Assembly: GCF_008123515.1 (NCBI RefSeq)
Contig: NZ_VSSR01000042.1
Coordinates: 310,001 to 374,000, forward strand
DNA: 64,000 nucleotides
Direction: 5' to 3'
Source: Bradyrhizobium cytisi
Lineage (GTDB): Bacteria > Pseudomonadota > Alphaproteobacteria > Rhizobiales > Xanthobacteraceae
Shown: in pieces, positions 28,112 to 36,440 of the stretch
Numbering within the stretch: the first letter of the stretch is position 1
How the letters are laid out: every line of letters begins with the position of its first letter
Program-made: the position numbers and the translations under genes
The notes under the pieces: model-generated
Told to the model about the DNA's origin: nothing
Databases searched by the model: none
What the model saw: only the letters and a program-made list of their open reading frames with translations

Positions 28112-28136
28112 CAGTCAGCCCATTCGGACGAAGCTC

Positions 28137-28520
28137 ATGGCCGGCGATCCCAACGCTCCCCATTTCCCACGCTCGGCGCCGATCGAGGCCTATGGCAAGG
28201 GCGGTTTTGCCTTTGCCGGCATGTCGCATCGGGGTTCGCTGCTGTGCCTGCCTGACGCGATCTGGGCCTGGGACGTGACCGATCCCGCCAGGATCGACCG
28301 TTATTCGCTGGATCGGGTTTTTGCGGCCGCCAACAGCATCGACACGCTTCTGGTCGGGACCGGAACCGGCGTCTGGCTGCCGCCGCCGGAGCTGCGCCAG
28401 GCGCTGAAGGCGGTGAGGGTGGTGCTGGACACCATGCAAACCGGGCCGGCCGTGCGCACCTATAACATCATGATCGGCGAACGGCGCCGCGTCGCGGCTG
28501 CGCTGATTGCCGTACCATGA
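28137..28520 (+). CDS. Mth938-like (DUF498) domain protein
   Basis: 127 residues: FAFAGMSHRGSLLCLPDAIWAW, then IDTLLVGTGTGVWLPPPELRQAL and TYNIMIGERRRVAAALIAV. This is the Mth938/NDUFAF3-like fold; the mitochondrial relative NDUFAF3 is a complex I assembly factor. It overlaps by 4 nt the next gene, whose family includes NDUFAF6, another complex I assembly factor, which makes a shared role plausible (inference). Confidence 0.87.
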   Translation: MAGDPNAPHFPRSAPIEAYGKGGFAFAGMSHRGSLLCLPDAIWAWDVTDPARIDRYSLDRVFAAANSIDTLLVGTGTGVWLPPPELRQALKAVRVVLDTMQTGPAVRTYNIMIGERRRVAAALIAVP

Positions 28521-29380
28521 GCCGCGCTATGACGCCGCCGGACGCCGTGACATTTTGCGCCGACCTCGTGCGCAGCCACGACTTTCCACGCTATGCCGCG
28601 ACCCTGTTTGCGCCCGCCGCCGAACGTCGGGCGCTGCTGGCGCTCTACGCCTTCAATGTCGAGATCGTCCGCGTCCGCGATCAGGTGAGCCAGCCCTTGC
28701 CCGGCGAAATCCGCTTTCAATGGTGGACCGATCTGTTCTCGGGCCTCGTTCACGGCAGCGCCGAGGGCAATCCGGTGGCGGCCGAGCTGTTGCGCGCGAT
28801 CCGCGATTTTGACCTGCCGGTCGAGCCGTTGTCGCTGCTCGTCAACGAGCATCAGTTCGATCTCTACAACGATCCGATGCCGACCATGACAGCGCTTGAA
28901 GGCTATCTGGCGGCGACGTCTTCGGCCTTGTTCGCGCTCGCGGCGCGGATCTTGGGCGAAGCTTCGGATGCGAGCGAGCACCTCGCGCGGCACGCCGGGT
29001 TGGCGCAGGGCATCGCGCAGGTGATCGCGAACCTCCCGCGGGACTCGGCCCATCGGCAATTGTTCCTGCCGCAGCAATTCCTGACCGGCCATGGCTGTGG
29101 CATCGAGGACGTGTTCGCCGGCAAGCAGACGCCGCATCTGAATGCCGTGCTGGATCAGCTCATGGACGAAGCACGGCAGCATCTGGCGACGGCCTCATCC
29201 CTGCTGGCGCAGGTGCCGCCGTCGGCGCGGGCGGCATTCCTGCCGCTAAGCCAGGCGCGGTCCGATCTCGATCGCCTGTCTCGGCCGGGGCGCAATCCCT
29301 TCGCGCCGCAGCCGGCGTCGCGGTTGCGCACGTTGTGGACGCTGTGGCGGGCTTCACGATCCCGAGAATTTACCAAATAG
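28517..29380 (+). CDS. Phytoene/squalene synthase-fold protein, NDUFAF6-like
   Basis: 287 residues of the isoprenoid synthase class I fold: RRALLALYAFNVEIVRVRDQ at 35-55, FQWWTDLFSG, HAGLAQGIAQVIANLPRDSA near 155. The aspartate-rich motifs that bind prenyl diphosphates are absent: DDxVD is replaced by EIVRVRDQV, and the second DVxED by PRDSAHR. Such proteins behave like NDUFAF6 (complex I assembly) rather than synthases. Translationally coupled (ATGA) to the Mth938-like gene. Confidence 0.82.
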   Translation: MSRAMTPPDAVTFCADLVRSHDFPRYAATLFAPAAERRALLALYAFNVEIVRVRDQVSQPLPGEIRFQWWTDLFSGLVHGSAEGNPVAAELLRAIRDFDLPVEPLSLLVNEHQFDLYNDPMPTMTALEGYLAATSSALFALAARILGEASDASEHLARHAGLAQGIAQVIANLPRDSAHRQLFLPQQFLTGHGCGIEDVFAGKQTPHLNAVLDQLMDEARQHLATASSLLAQVPPSARAAFLPLSQARSDLDRLSRPGRNPFAPQPASRLRTLWTLWRASRSREFTK

Positions 29381-29425
29381 CGGTTGGCTTATCGCCCGAG
29401 ACGGCCGAATGCTCTATGCTGTCCC

Positions 29426-30670
29426 ATGGCTGAATTGTCCCAAACTGCAGTCCCCGATCTGAGCGGCATTCCGGTCGCACCTGGCGACATTCGAGCCGCC
29501 GCTGAGACCATCCGCGGTGCCGTCGTCGAGACGCCCTGCAGCTACAGCCGGACGCTGAGCAACATTTACGGCTGCGAGCTCTGGCTCAAATTCGAGAACC
29601 TCCAGTTCACATCGTCGTTCAAGGAGCGTGGCGCACTGAACCGGCTCACGGCGCTGACGCCGGAGGAGCGGGCGCGCGGCGTCGTCGCCATGTCGGCGGG
29701 CAACCACGCGCAGGGTGTCGCCTATCATGCCAAGCGGCTCGGCATTCCCGCCACGATCGTCATGCCGGTGGGCACGCCGATGGTGAAGGTCGAGAACACC
29801 AGGCATCATGGTGCCGAGGTGGTCGTCACCGGCGCGACGCTGGAGGAGGCGGCTGCGTTTGCGCGAAGTCACGGTGAAGCCCGCGGCATGATCTTCGTCC
29901 ACCCCTACGACGATCCGCTGGTCATTGCGGGGCAGGGCACGGTCGGGCTGGAGATGCTCCAGGCGGTGCCGGAGCTTGATACGCTGGTCGTCCCGATCGG
30001 CGGCGGTGGCCTGATCAGCGGCATCGCCATTGCGGCGAAATCGATCAAGCCGTCGCTGCGGATTCTCGGCGTCGAGGCATGGCTCTATCCCTCGATGTAC
30101 AATGCCGTCCATGGCGGCAATCTGCCGGCCCGCGGCGATACGCTCGCCGAAGGCATCGCGGTCAAATCGCCGGGCAAGATCACGACTGAAATCGTCCGCA
30201 GACTGGTCGACGACATCGCGCTCGTCAACGAAGCCGAACTCGAGCGTGCAGTCGCAACCCTGATCTCGATCGAGAAGACGGTCGTCGAGGGCGCCGGCGC
30301 CGCGGGCCTTGCGGCGATCATGTCCGATCCCACGCGCTTCGCCGGCGAGAAAGTTGGTCTGGTCCTGAGCGGCGGCAACATCGACACAAGGCTGATCGCC
30401 TCGGTGCTGACGCGCGAACTCGCGCGTGAGGGACGGCTGACGCAGCTCTCGCTCGATATTCCTGACAGGCCGGGCCAGCTGGCCGCGGTCGCCGCGCTGC
30501 TGGCGGAGGCCGGCGCCAACATCATCGAAGTCTCGCACCAGCGAACCTTCTCGGACCTGCCGGCCAAGGCCACGCTGCTGCAACTCGTCATCGAGACCCG
30601 CGACAGCGCACATCTCGACGAGGTCATGGCCAAGCTCGGCGCATCCGGACTGAGCGCGCGCTGCACCTGA
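29426..30670 (+). CDS. ilvA: Threonine ammonia-lyase (threonine dehydratase)
   Basis: 414 residues from ATG 29426 (MAELSQTAVPDLSG). PLP-binding Lys66 lies in SSFKERGALN, the glycine-rich phosphate loop is PIGGGGLISG, and an ACT-like regulatory domain occupies about 325-414 (SLDIPDRPGQLAAVAALLAE). Converts threonine to 2-oxobutanoate at the start of isoleucine synthesis, or catabolically; the ACT form is shared by both types. Convergent with the aminotransferase gene, 6 nt apart. Confidence 0.9.
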   Translation: MAELSQTAVPDLSGIPVAPGDIRAAAETIRGAVVETPCSYSRTLSNIYGCELWLKFENLQFTSSFKERGALNRLTALTPEERARGVVAMSAGNHAQGVAYHAKRLGIPATIVMPVGTPMVKVENTRHHGAEVVVTGATLEEAAAFARSHGEARGMIFVHPYDDPLVIAGQGTVGLEMLQAVPELDTLVVPIGGGGLISGIAIAAKSIKPSLRILGVEAWLYPSMYNAVHGGNLPARGDTLAEGIAVKSPGKITTEIVRRLVDDIALVNEAELERAVATLISIEKTVVEGAGAAGLAAIMSDPTRFAGEKVGLVLSGGNIDTRLIASVLTRELAREGRLTQLSLDIPDRPGQLAAVAALLAEAGANIIEVSHQRTFSDLPAKATLLQLVIETRDSAHLDEVMAKLGASGLSARCT

Positions 30671-30676
30671 GCCCCT

Positions 30677-31855
30677 CTATCGCGGCGCCAGACCCGCGAG
30701 GTGGGCGATCAGCCGATCGATCTCGGCTTCCGTATTGTAGTAGTGCGGAGACGCGCGCACGACCACCGGCAGCGCGCGGACTTCGGCGTCGATGCGAGTG
30801 CTCGACGGATGCGAGGCGCCGATGGTGATGCCGGCCGCGGCGGCGCTGCGGACGATCGCGTCCGCCTCATGCCCCTCCATCGTGAAGCTGACGATCGCGC
30901 CCGGCGCATCGCCGAGGTCGCGAACGGTGATGCCGCTGATTGCGCCGAGGCCATTGCGGAGACGGCCCGCCAGCAGGCGGCAGCGCTGCTCGATCGGGCC
31001 GAGGCCGATCGCCAAGGCGTAATCGACGGCGGCGCCGAGGCCGAGCCGGGCCGTGTAATTGTTCTCCCAGGTCTCGAACCGGCGGGCATCGTCGCGGAGC
31101 TGATAGTGCTCCCGCGAGACCCAGGGCGCCGCAAAGTGGTCGATCATCGGCGGTTCAAGCTGTTGCAGTACCGGCTTGCGGACGTAAAGGAAGCCGGTAC
31201 CGCGCGGCCCGCGCAGGAATTTGCGCCCCGTGGCCGACAGCATGTCGCAACCGATCGCTTCGACGTCGACCTGCATCTGGCCGACCGCCTGGCAGGCATC
31301 GAGCAGATAAGGAATGCCGCGTGCGCGCGCGATTCTGCCGATGGCTGCGGCGGGATTGACCAGCCCGCCATTGGTCGGAACCCAGGTGATGGCGATCAGC
31401 TTCACGCGGTCGTCGATCATGCGTTCGAGCGCCTCGATGTCGAGCTCGCCGGTCGCGTCGCTCGGCACGACATCGATGACCGCGCCTGTGCGCTTGGCGA
31501 CCTGCAGGAATGCGACATAATTGGCGGCGTATTCCGCCTCGGCGGTCAGGATCCGGTCGCCGGCGCGAAACGGCAAGGCATAGAACGCCATCTGCCAGGC
31601 GACTGTCGCGTTCTCCATGAACGCGATCTCTTCCGGAGAGGCATTCAGCAGTCGCGCCACCGAGCCGTAGACCGCATCAAGTCGCTCGGACTCGCGGTCC
31701 GCGGCGGCATAGCCTCCGATCTCGCTCTCGAGATCGATATGCTGCTTCATCGCTGTGACAACCGCCGTCGGCATCAGCGCCGCGCCGGCATTGTGGAGAT
31801 AGGCGAGCCGGGAGGCGGCAGGTGTATCGGCTCGTATTCGCTCGATGTCGATCAT
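30677..31855 (-). CDS. Class V aminotransferase-fold PLP enzyme
   Basis: 392 residues from ATG 31855 (an in-frame GTG at 31867 is the alternative). Layout of the class V family: LHNAGAALMP near the N-terminus, ENATVAWQMAFYAL, the PLP-pairing Asp in LLDACQAVGQ, and the Schiff-base Lys in SATGRKFLRGPRGTGFLYV. Relatives include isopenicillin-N epimerase-like, cysteine desulfurase-like and EgtE-like enzymes; no neighbour helps choose, so the substrate is unassigned. Confidence 0.82.
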   Translation of the reverse strand: MIDIERIRADTPAASRLAYLHNAGAALMPTAVVTAMKQHIDLESEIGGYAAADRESERLDAVYGSVARLLNASPEEIAFMENATVAWQMAFYALPFRAGDRILTAEAEYAANYVAFLQVAKRTGAVIDVVPSDATGELDIEALERMIDDRVKLIAITWVPTNGGLVNPAAAIGRIARARGIPYLLDACQAVGQMQVDVEAIGCDMLSATGRKFLRGPRGTGFLYVRKPVLQQLEPPMIDHFAAPWVSREHYQLRDDARRFETWENNYTARLGLGAAVDYALAIGLGPIEQRCRLLAGRLRNGLGAISGITVRDLGDAPGAIVSFTMEGHEADAIVRSAAAAGITIGASHPSSTRIDAEVRALPVVVRASPHYYNTEAEIDRLIAHLAGLAPR

Positions 31856-31945
31856 CTGCACCCCCACGTCTTGCGATCTCTGCGCTTGAAATAGGCGCGC
31901 CTGAGAACGCGAGCAAGATGGCGGGTCGCGAAGCCAGGCTTGGCC

Positions 31946-32521
31946 TCAGATGCAGAGGCCCAGCAGCTTGATATGGCAGTTGCTGGATTTGGGCTTGCTG
32001 GCGGACGTAACCTCGCGTTTCACGGCCACCAGCGGCTCGCGGTCCTTTCTGCCTTTGCCCGGCTTCGGCTCGTAGTCGCCGGCGATCACCATGGCCCAAT
32101 AGGTGCGCTTACCGCTGGCGTTCTTCGCGCTGGCGATCCCGACACGGGAGGCGTTGTGCAGCAGCAGGTTCTTGCGGTGCCCGGAGGAATCGATCCACTG
32201 TCCGAGCGTCTTTTCGAAATTGTCGTAGCCATAGGCAATATTCTCGGCGGCGCGGCCCGCTCTCGATGGCGCGACGCGCTTGTTGAACGGGCCGAGGGCG
32301 TCGTGGCTGAGATCATCCTTCGCCGCCATCGCACGGGCTTGGTCTATAGCAATGCGGTCGAGGGTTGTGTCGCGTACGACGCGACCCTCACCGTGCTTCA
32401 GCCGGAAGCTGGAGATCTGTTCGGCAGGGGACTCCGCGGCCATCACGGGCGCGGCCGCCAGCAGCACGAGACCTGCGATCAGCAGGGCCGCGCGGCGCCT
32501 CATGGTCCCCCAGCGATTCAT
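31946..32521 (-). CDS. Secreted CAP/SCP-domain protein
   Basis: 191 residues from ATG 32521; signal peptide RRRAALLIAGLVLLAAAPVMA, then a CAP domain: IDQARAMAAKDDLSHDALGP, ENIAYGYDNFEKTLGQWIDS and SGHRKNLLLHNASRVGIAS. The His-Glu pair typical of the CAP cavity is present. A basic ~35-residue tail ends with a cysteine-rich NCHIKLLGLCI. Role unknown; CAP proteins in bacteria are often envelope-associated. A later Met at 32503 is also possible. Confidence 0.85.
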   Translation of the reverse strand: MNRWGTMRRRAALLIAGLVLLAAAPVMAAESPAEQISSFRLKHGEGRVVRDTTLDRIAIDQARAMAAKDDLSHDALGPFNKRVAPSRAGRAAENIAYGYDNFEKTLGQWIDSSGHRKNLLLHNASRVGIASAKNASGKRTYWAMVIAGDYEPKPGKGRKDREPLVAVKREVTSASKPKSSNCHIKLLGLCI

Positions 32522-32597
32522 CGTTCCCCAAGTCAGCGTGATCCCCGGCTTCTCCACCGGCATTGTGGACGCTTCAAGGCGCGCCGCACCTCGTCGT

Positions 32598-33692
32598 CTA
32601 ACTGGTGGGCAGGTCCGCCTCGAAATTGAACCGATCCCGCAGGTTCTTGCGCTGCTCCAGGATGTCCTTGAGGAAGGCGCGGTCCTGATCGTTCTTCATC
32701 ATCGGCTCGATCAGGTCGAGCTGGTTCATGGCGACCAGTTGCAGGATCTCGGTGCGCGGCTTGCCGCTGGTGTCACGCGGAAGCGCGTGCACAACCTGGA
32801 TGTGTTCCGGCGGCTTTGGCCCCTTGGCGGCAGTGAGTTCGTTGCGGAGCTGTCCTTCAAGCGCAGCCTGATCCGCCTCCACGAACGCATAGAGCCCCAC
32901 GCCCGAGCGGCGGTCGGCAAAGGCGACGATGGCGGCGTCACGGACAGCGGGGTTTTGGCGGATCAACTCGGCCAGCACCGGTGCGTCGTTGACGAGGCGA
33001 CGGCCGCCGCCCTCGCGGTCGGTGAAGTTGAACAGGCCGCGGGTGATCGCGCGGTAGACCTTCTTTCCGGTGGCAAGCCACAGGCTCGCGGCGAACGATT
33101 TCTTCGCGAGAATCTTTCGCTCGCGCGGCGTCAGCGCCTCGGGCGCGTAGGAGCGCTTGTGCTTGAGCAGATGCCGGAGGTCTTCGTAGGCGAGGATGCG
33201 ATAGAGCCGGCCGCGCCGGTTGAAGCAGGCCGCAAGCTGGAAGTCGGTCACATAGGCGCGGCCGTCGCGGCCGACCAGCCAGTTCTGTTCCTTGGCGAGA
33301 TCGTTGTGGCAGATCCCGGCGCGGCGCAGCCTTCGCAGCGCTACCTTGGCCGAGCGGAAATAGGCGAGATCGCCATGGGGTTTTGCCAGATGCAGCGCGA
33401 CGCCGTCGACGAAGCCGCGCGCAAGAGCGCGGCGGCCGGCCCAGAGCAATTCAGGGCCAACATTGAGGCCTTTGGCGAGCGCCAGCGCGTGCTTCTCGCG
33501 CGCGAAAAGATGACGCGCCAGCAGGAACGACCACCACGGCACCTCGTCGAGCCGGCGCAGCACGGCGTCAACTTCGCCGCTGTCGCCACGGAAGCGGCCG
33601 CGCTCGACGGTCGAGAACACGTCGCGCTTGAGCAGCACGCCCTCGGTCCAGCGCGCCGAGAGCACCGCGGCGTCATCTTTGGGAAGATTCAT
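32598..33692 (-). CDS. Atypical kinase fused to an AMP-binding C-terminal subdomain
   Basis: 364 residues from ATG 33692. The first ~215 residues look like a RIO/Kdo (WaaP)-type kinase lobe: catalytic-loop-like CHNDLAKEQNWLV with H129-N130-D131 and DFG-like TDF (D150). Residues ~240-330 match the mobile C-terminal subdomain of acyl-CoA synthetases: AVRDAAIVAFADRRSGVGLYAF and LPRDTSGKPRTEILQL, with the catalytic-type Lys311. No large adenylation domain is present. Starts 7 nt after the trmFO stop, so likely co-transcribed. The combination is unusual; function unknown. Confidence 0.8.
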   Translation of the reverse strand: MNLPKDDAAVLSARWTEGVLLKRDVFSTVERGRFRGDSGEVDAVLRRLDEVPWWSFLLARHLFAREKHALALAKGLNVGPELLWAGRRALARGFVDGVALHLAKPHGDLAYFRSAKVALRRLRRAGICHNDLAKEQNWLVGRDGRAYVTDFQLAACFNRRGRLYRILAYEDLRHLLKHKRSYAPEALTPRERKILAKKSFAASLWLATGKKVYRAITRGLFNFTDREGGGRRLVNDAPVLAELIRQNPAVRDAAIVAFADRRSGVGLYAFVEADQAALEGQLRNELTAAKGPKPPEHIQVVHALPRDTSGKPRTEILQLVAMNQLDLIEPMMKNDQDRAFLKDILEQRKNLRDRFNFEADLPTS

Positions 33693-33699
33693 TGAAAAC

Positions 33700-35127
33700 T
33701 CACGCCGCGACGGCAATGCGCAAATGATCGGCGATCCAGCGATCGAGATCGGCAAGCGCCAGAGCGCTCATCGCCTGCTTCTTGGCCACCGTCTTCTCGT
33801 TGCCGCGCAGCCGGGTGCCGTCGGGCTTCTTCGTCGGCGCGGTCGCGAGCGGCGGGAACAGGCCGAAATTGATGTTCATCGGCTGGAACGAGCGGGTGCC
33901 CGGCTCGATGGTCTCGATATGGCCGCCGGTGATGTGGCCGAGCAGGGATCCGAGTGCCGTCGTGCCCGGCGGGCTCGCCAGTGTTTCGCCGCGCACGTCG
34001 GCTGCCGCATAGAGGCCGGCGATCAGGCCGACGCTGGCGGATTCCACATAGCCTTCGCAGCCCGTCATCTGGCCGGCAAAACGCAACCGCGGCTGCACGC
34101 GCAGGCGCAACTGGCTGTCGAGCAGCTTTGGCGAGTTGAGAAAGGTGTTGCGATGCAAGCCGCCGAGACGAGCGAACTCGGCCTTCTCCAGCCCGGGAAT
34201 GGTGCGGAAGATGCGCTGCTGCTCGCCATACTTCAGCTTCGTCTGGAAGCCGACGATATTGTAGAGCGTGCCGAGCTTGTTGTCCTGGCGCAGCTGCACG
34301 ATCGCGTAGGCCTTGGTCATGGGATCGTGCGGGTTGGTGAGGCCGACCGGCTTCATCGGGCCGTGGCGTAGCGTCTCGGGGCCGCGCTCCGCCATCACCT
34401 CGATCGGCAGGCAGCCGTCGAAATAGGGCGTGTTGGTCTCCCACTCCTTGAACTCGGTCTTCTCGCCTGCGATCAGCGCGGCAACGAAGCCGTCATACTG
34501 CTCCTTGGTCATGGGGCAGTTGATGTAGTCGGCGCCGTTGCCGCCGGGGCCGACCTTGTCGTAGCGCGACTGGAACCAGGCCACCGACATGTCGATGGAT
34601 TCGCGGTGCACGATCGGCGCGATCGCGTCGAAGAAGGCGAGCGCGTTCTCGTCGGTCAGCTCGCGGATGGCATCGGCCAGCGGCGCGGAGGTAAGGGGAC
34701 CGGTCGCGACGATGACGTTGCTCCAATCGGCCGGCGGCAGACCTTTGACCTCGCCGCGGGCGATCTCGATAAGCGGATGGTCGTTGAGTGCCGTGGTGAC
34801 GGCCGCAGAGAAGCCGTCACGATCTACCGCCAGCGCGCCTCCGGCGGGCACCTGGTTGGCGTCGGCCGCGCGCATGATCAGCGAGTCGAGCCGGCGCATC
34901 TCGGCATGGAGCAGGCCGACTGCGTTGTTGGCGGCATCGTCCGAGCGGAATGAATTGGAGCAGACGAGCTCGGCGAGCCCGTCAGTGCGGTGCGCCTCGG
35001 TCATGCGATCGGGCCGCATCTCGTGCAGTACCACGGGCACGCCTGATTTCGCCACCTGCCAGGCCGCTTCGGAACCGGCAAGGCCAGCGCCGATGACGTG
35101 CACAATATTGGATAGGGGTCCTGTCAT
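33700..35127 (-). CDS. trmFO: Methylenetetrahydrofolate-tRNA-(uracil-5-)-methyltransferase
   Basis: 475 residues. N-terminal FAD-binding Rossmann motif VHVIGAGLAGSEAAW; later LAELVCSNSFRSDDAANNAVGLLHAEMR, GQMTGCEGYVESASVGLIAG and a conserved NINFGLFPPL near the end. Makes ribothymidine at tRNA position 54 using folate as the carbon donor. Complete. The next gene on the strand, the kinase fusion, begins 7 nt downstream. Confidence 0.95.
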   Translation of the reverse strand: MTGPLSNIVHVIGAGLAGSEAAWQVAKSGVPVVLHEMRPDRMTEAHRTDGLAELVCSNSFRSDDAANNAVGLLHAEMRRLDSLIMRAADANQVPAGGALAVDRDGFSAAVTTALNDHPLIEIARGEVKGLPPADWSNVIVATGPLTSAPLADAIRELTDENALAFFDAIAPIVHRESIDMSVAWFQSRYDKVGPGGNGADYINCPMTKEQYDGFVAALIAGEKTEFKEWETNTPYFDGCLPIEVMAERGPETLRHGPMKPVGLTNPHDPMTKAYAIVQLRQDNKLGTLYNIVGFQTKLKYGEQQRIFRTIPGLEKAEFARLGGLHRNTFLNSPKLLDSQLRLRVQPRLRFAGQMTGCEGYVESASVGLIAGLYAAADVRGETLASPPGTTALGSLLGHITGGHIETIEPGTRSFQPMNINFGLFPPLATAPTKKPDGTRLRGNEKTVAKKQAMSALALADLDRWIADHLRIAVAA

Positions 35128-35201
35128 GGGGCGGACAGGTAGCGCTTTTCGGCGGTCAGTGGAATCGCCGAGATCGAGTTTTCTGCCACTGGATGCGACA
35201 A

Positions 35202-35220
35202 CGCCCGCACGAGGCGGGCG
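35202..35220 (-). terminator. Stem-loop after the DUF1127 gene
   Basis: CGCCCGC-N5-GCGGGCG, a perfect 7-bp stem about 35 nt past the DUF1127 stop in its direction, between it and trmFO. The following TTGTC is a poor T-run, so termination is plausible rather than certain. Confidence 0.4.
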
Positions 35221-35253
35221 CTATCGGTTGGTCCGGTGAAGGGCTGAACGATA

Positions 35254-35406
35254 TCAGCCCTGATACTGACCGGCGGCAACGCGCGGGATGTCCGAGCGAT
35301 CGAGACCGATGTCGGCCAGTTCGCGATCGCTGAGCTGGGACAGCTCGGCAACATTGCGCTGATAGTCCCGGAAAGCCTGGATCATGCGGATGAGCGAGAG
35401 CAGCAT
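35254..35406 (-). CDS. DUF1127 small protein
   Basis: 50 residues: MLLSLIRMIQAFRDYQRNVA, then ELSQLSDRELADIGLDRSDI, the YjiS-like DUF1127 motif with conserved Arg. Small proteins of this family in alphaproteobacteria affect RNA turnover and phosphate/carbon stress responses. AGGAG precedes the ATG at 35406 by about 8 nt, which decides the start against longer in-frame extensions. Confidence 0.88.
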   Translation of the reverse strand: MLLSLIRMIQAFRDYQRNVAELSQLSDRELADIGLDRSDIPRVAAGQYQG

Positions 35407-36096
35407 TGGTAGTCTCCTGTAGTTCGATTCAGCCCTTGCCCGGGCGTCGTCGTTGAAATGAATATAGGTGAGGGTGGTGCACTGCGAAAGTTCCGATGTT
35501 GCGATGCAGCTAAGCGAAGAACGCATGGCATCGGTAAGAGACGCTTAACCTGTCGGCAGTCCCGCCCGCCAGCTAGGCGAAAATCCTCGCATGATACAAC
35601 AAACGTCCGTGAATTCACGGGTTTATAGCAATTTGTGCGGTTCCGACAGTGATGGAAATAAGTTGCGTTTCCGCGGCCATCAAGGGCGATACGCCAGCTT
35701 GTAGACCCAAGTTTCCCATGCGCGATTCGCATGAATCAGGAATCTATAGAAATGAACCTATAATCAAAATATCGTTGAAGCCTGGTGATTTGAGAAAGGG
35801 CGCGCCGCAACGATTCTCTAGTCTTCTGGGGCGGGACCCGCGTCGCCGCCTCGCCGACTGAAGTGACCGCGCCTCCCTCGTTGATGCGGTGCACACACGC
35901 CGCGCGTGCAGATCCGGATTACAAAGTTGTAATGAAAATCAGAAATTTCGCATACAGCTCTGCGCAGCGCGCAATATCACGCAATTCTCGCGGGGAATTT
36001 ATTGCGGCAAGTTGCCGCGTCGGCAGCAAAGTCATGTTGCAGATTCCGGCAATGTCGCTGGGTCTGTCCCAAGAACAAGAGAAGGAAAGTAACATC
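35407..36096. other. Long AT-richer non-coding gap
   Basis: About 690 bases between divergent DUF1127 and the small secreted-protein gene. AT-rich for this chromosome, with short runs such as TTTATAGCAATTTG and AATATCG. Short open frames (35649-35861, 35863 onward) lack ribosome sites and coding-like composition. It probably holds both promoters and 5' leaders; a small RNA is possible but no hairpin was convincing. Confidence 0.5.
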
Positions 36097-36360
36097 ATGA
36101 CGAAGTTACTCGGGGTTATCGCAATTGCCGCCGTGGCATTCGCCGTCGCGCCGGCCCAGGCCGCCAAGCACAGCATGGGCGGCTGCAGCGGGGCCAATCT
36201 GGAAAAGACGGAGACCGCGATCGAGGCCATGCCCGACGGCGACGGTAAGTTCGTCGCCGAGAAGGAGATCACGGCAGCGCAGGACTCCATGCTCAATGGA
36301 AAAATGGGTGCGTGCGGCATGCACCTGAACAAGGCGATGCAAGCCACCATGGGCAAGTAA
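36097..36360 (+). CDS. Small secreted cysteine-containing protein
   Basis: 87 residues from ATG 36097, preceded by GAAGGAAAG. Signal peptide MTKLLGVIAIAAVAFAVAPA cleaved near QAA; mature part of about 64 residues with two cysteines (GGCSG, GACGM), an ATETAIEAMP-like helix and a Met-rich end (HLNKAMQATMGK). A disulfide-bonded periplasmic protein is likely. No family recognised. Followed by a good terminator, so monocistronic. Confidence 0.75.
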   Translation: MTKLLGVIAIAAVAFAVAPAQAAKHSMGGCSGANLEKTETAIEAMPDGDGKFVAEKEITAAQDSMLNGKMGACGMHLNKAMQATMGK

Positions 36361-36387
36361 GCGGGTAGGTAAACGCAAACCCAAGAG

Positions 36388-36428
36388 AGGGCCGGTCGCA
36401 GGGCGATCGGCCCTACGCGTTTTGTGTC
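36388..36428 (+). terminator. Rho-independent terminator
   Basis: AGGGCCGGTCGC (36388-36399) pairs with GCGATCGGCCCT (36403-36414), a 12-bp stem with one G-T pair and a 3-nt loop, followed by ACGCGTTTTG. Ends the small secreted-protein transcript and could serve the convergent transglycosylase gene. Confidence 0.65.
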
Positions 36429-36440
36429 CGGACGTGTGCT

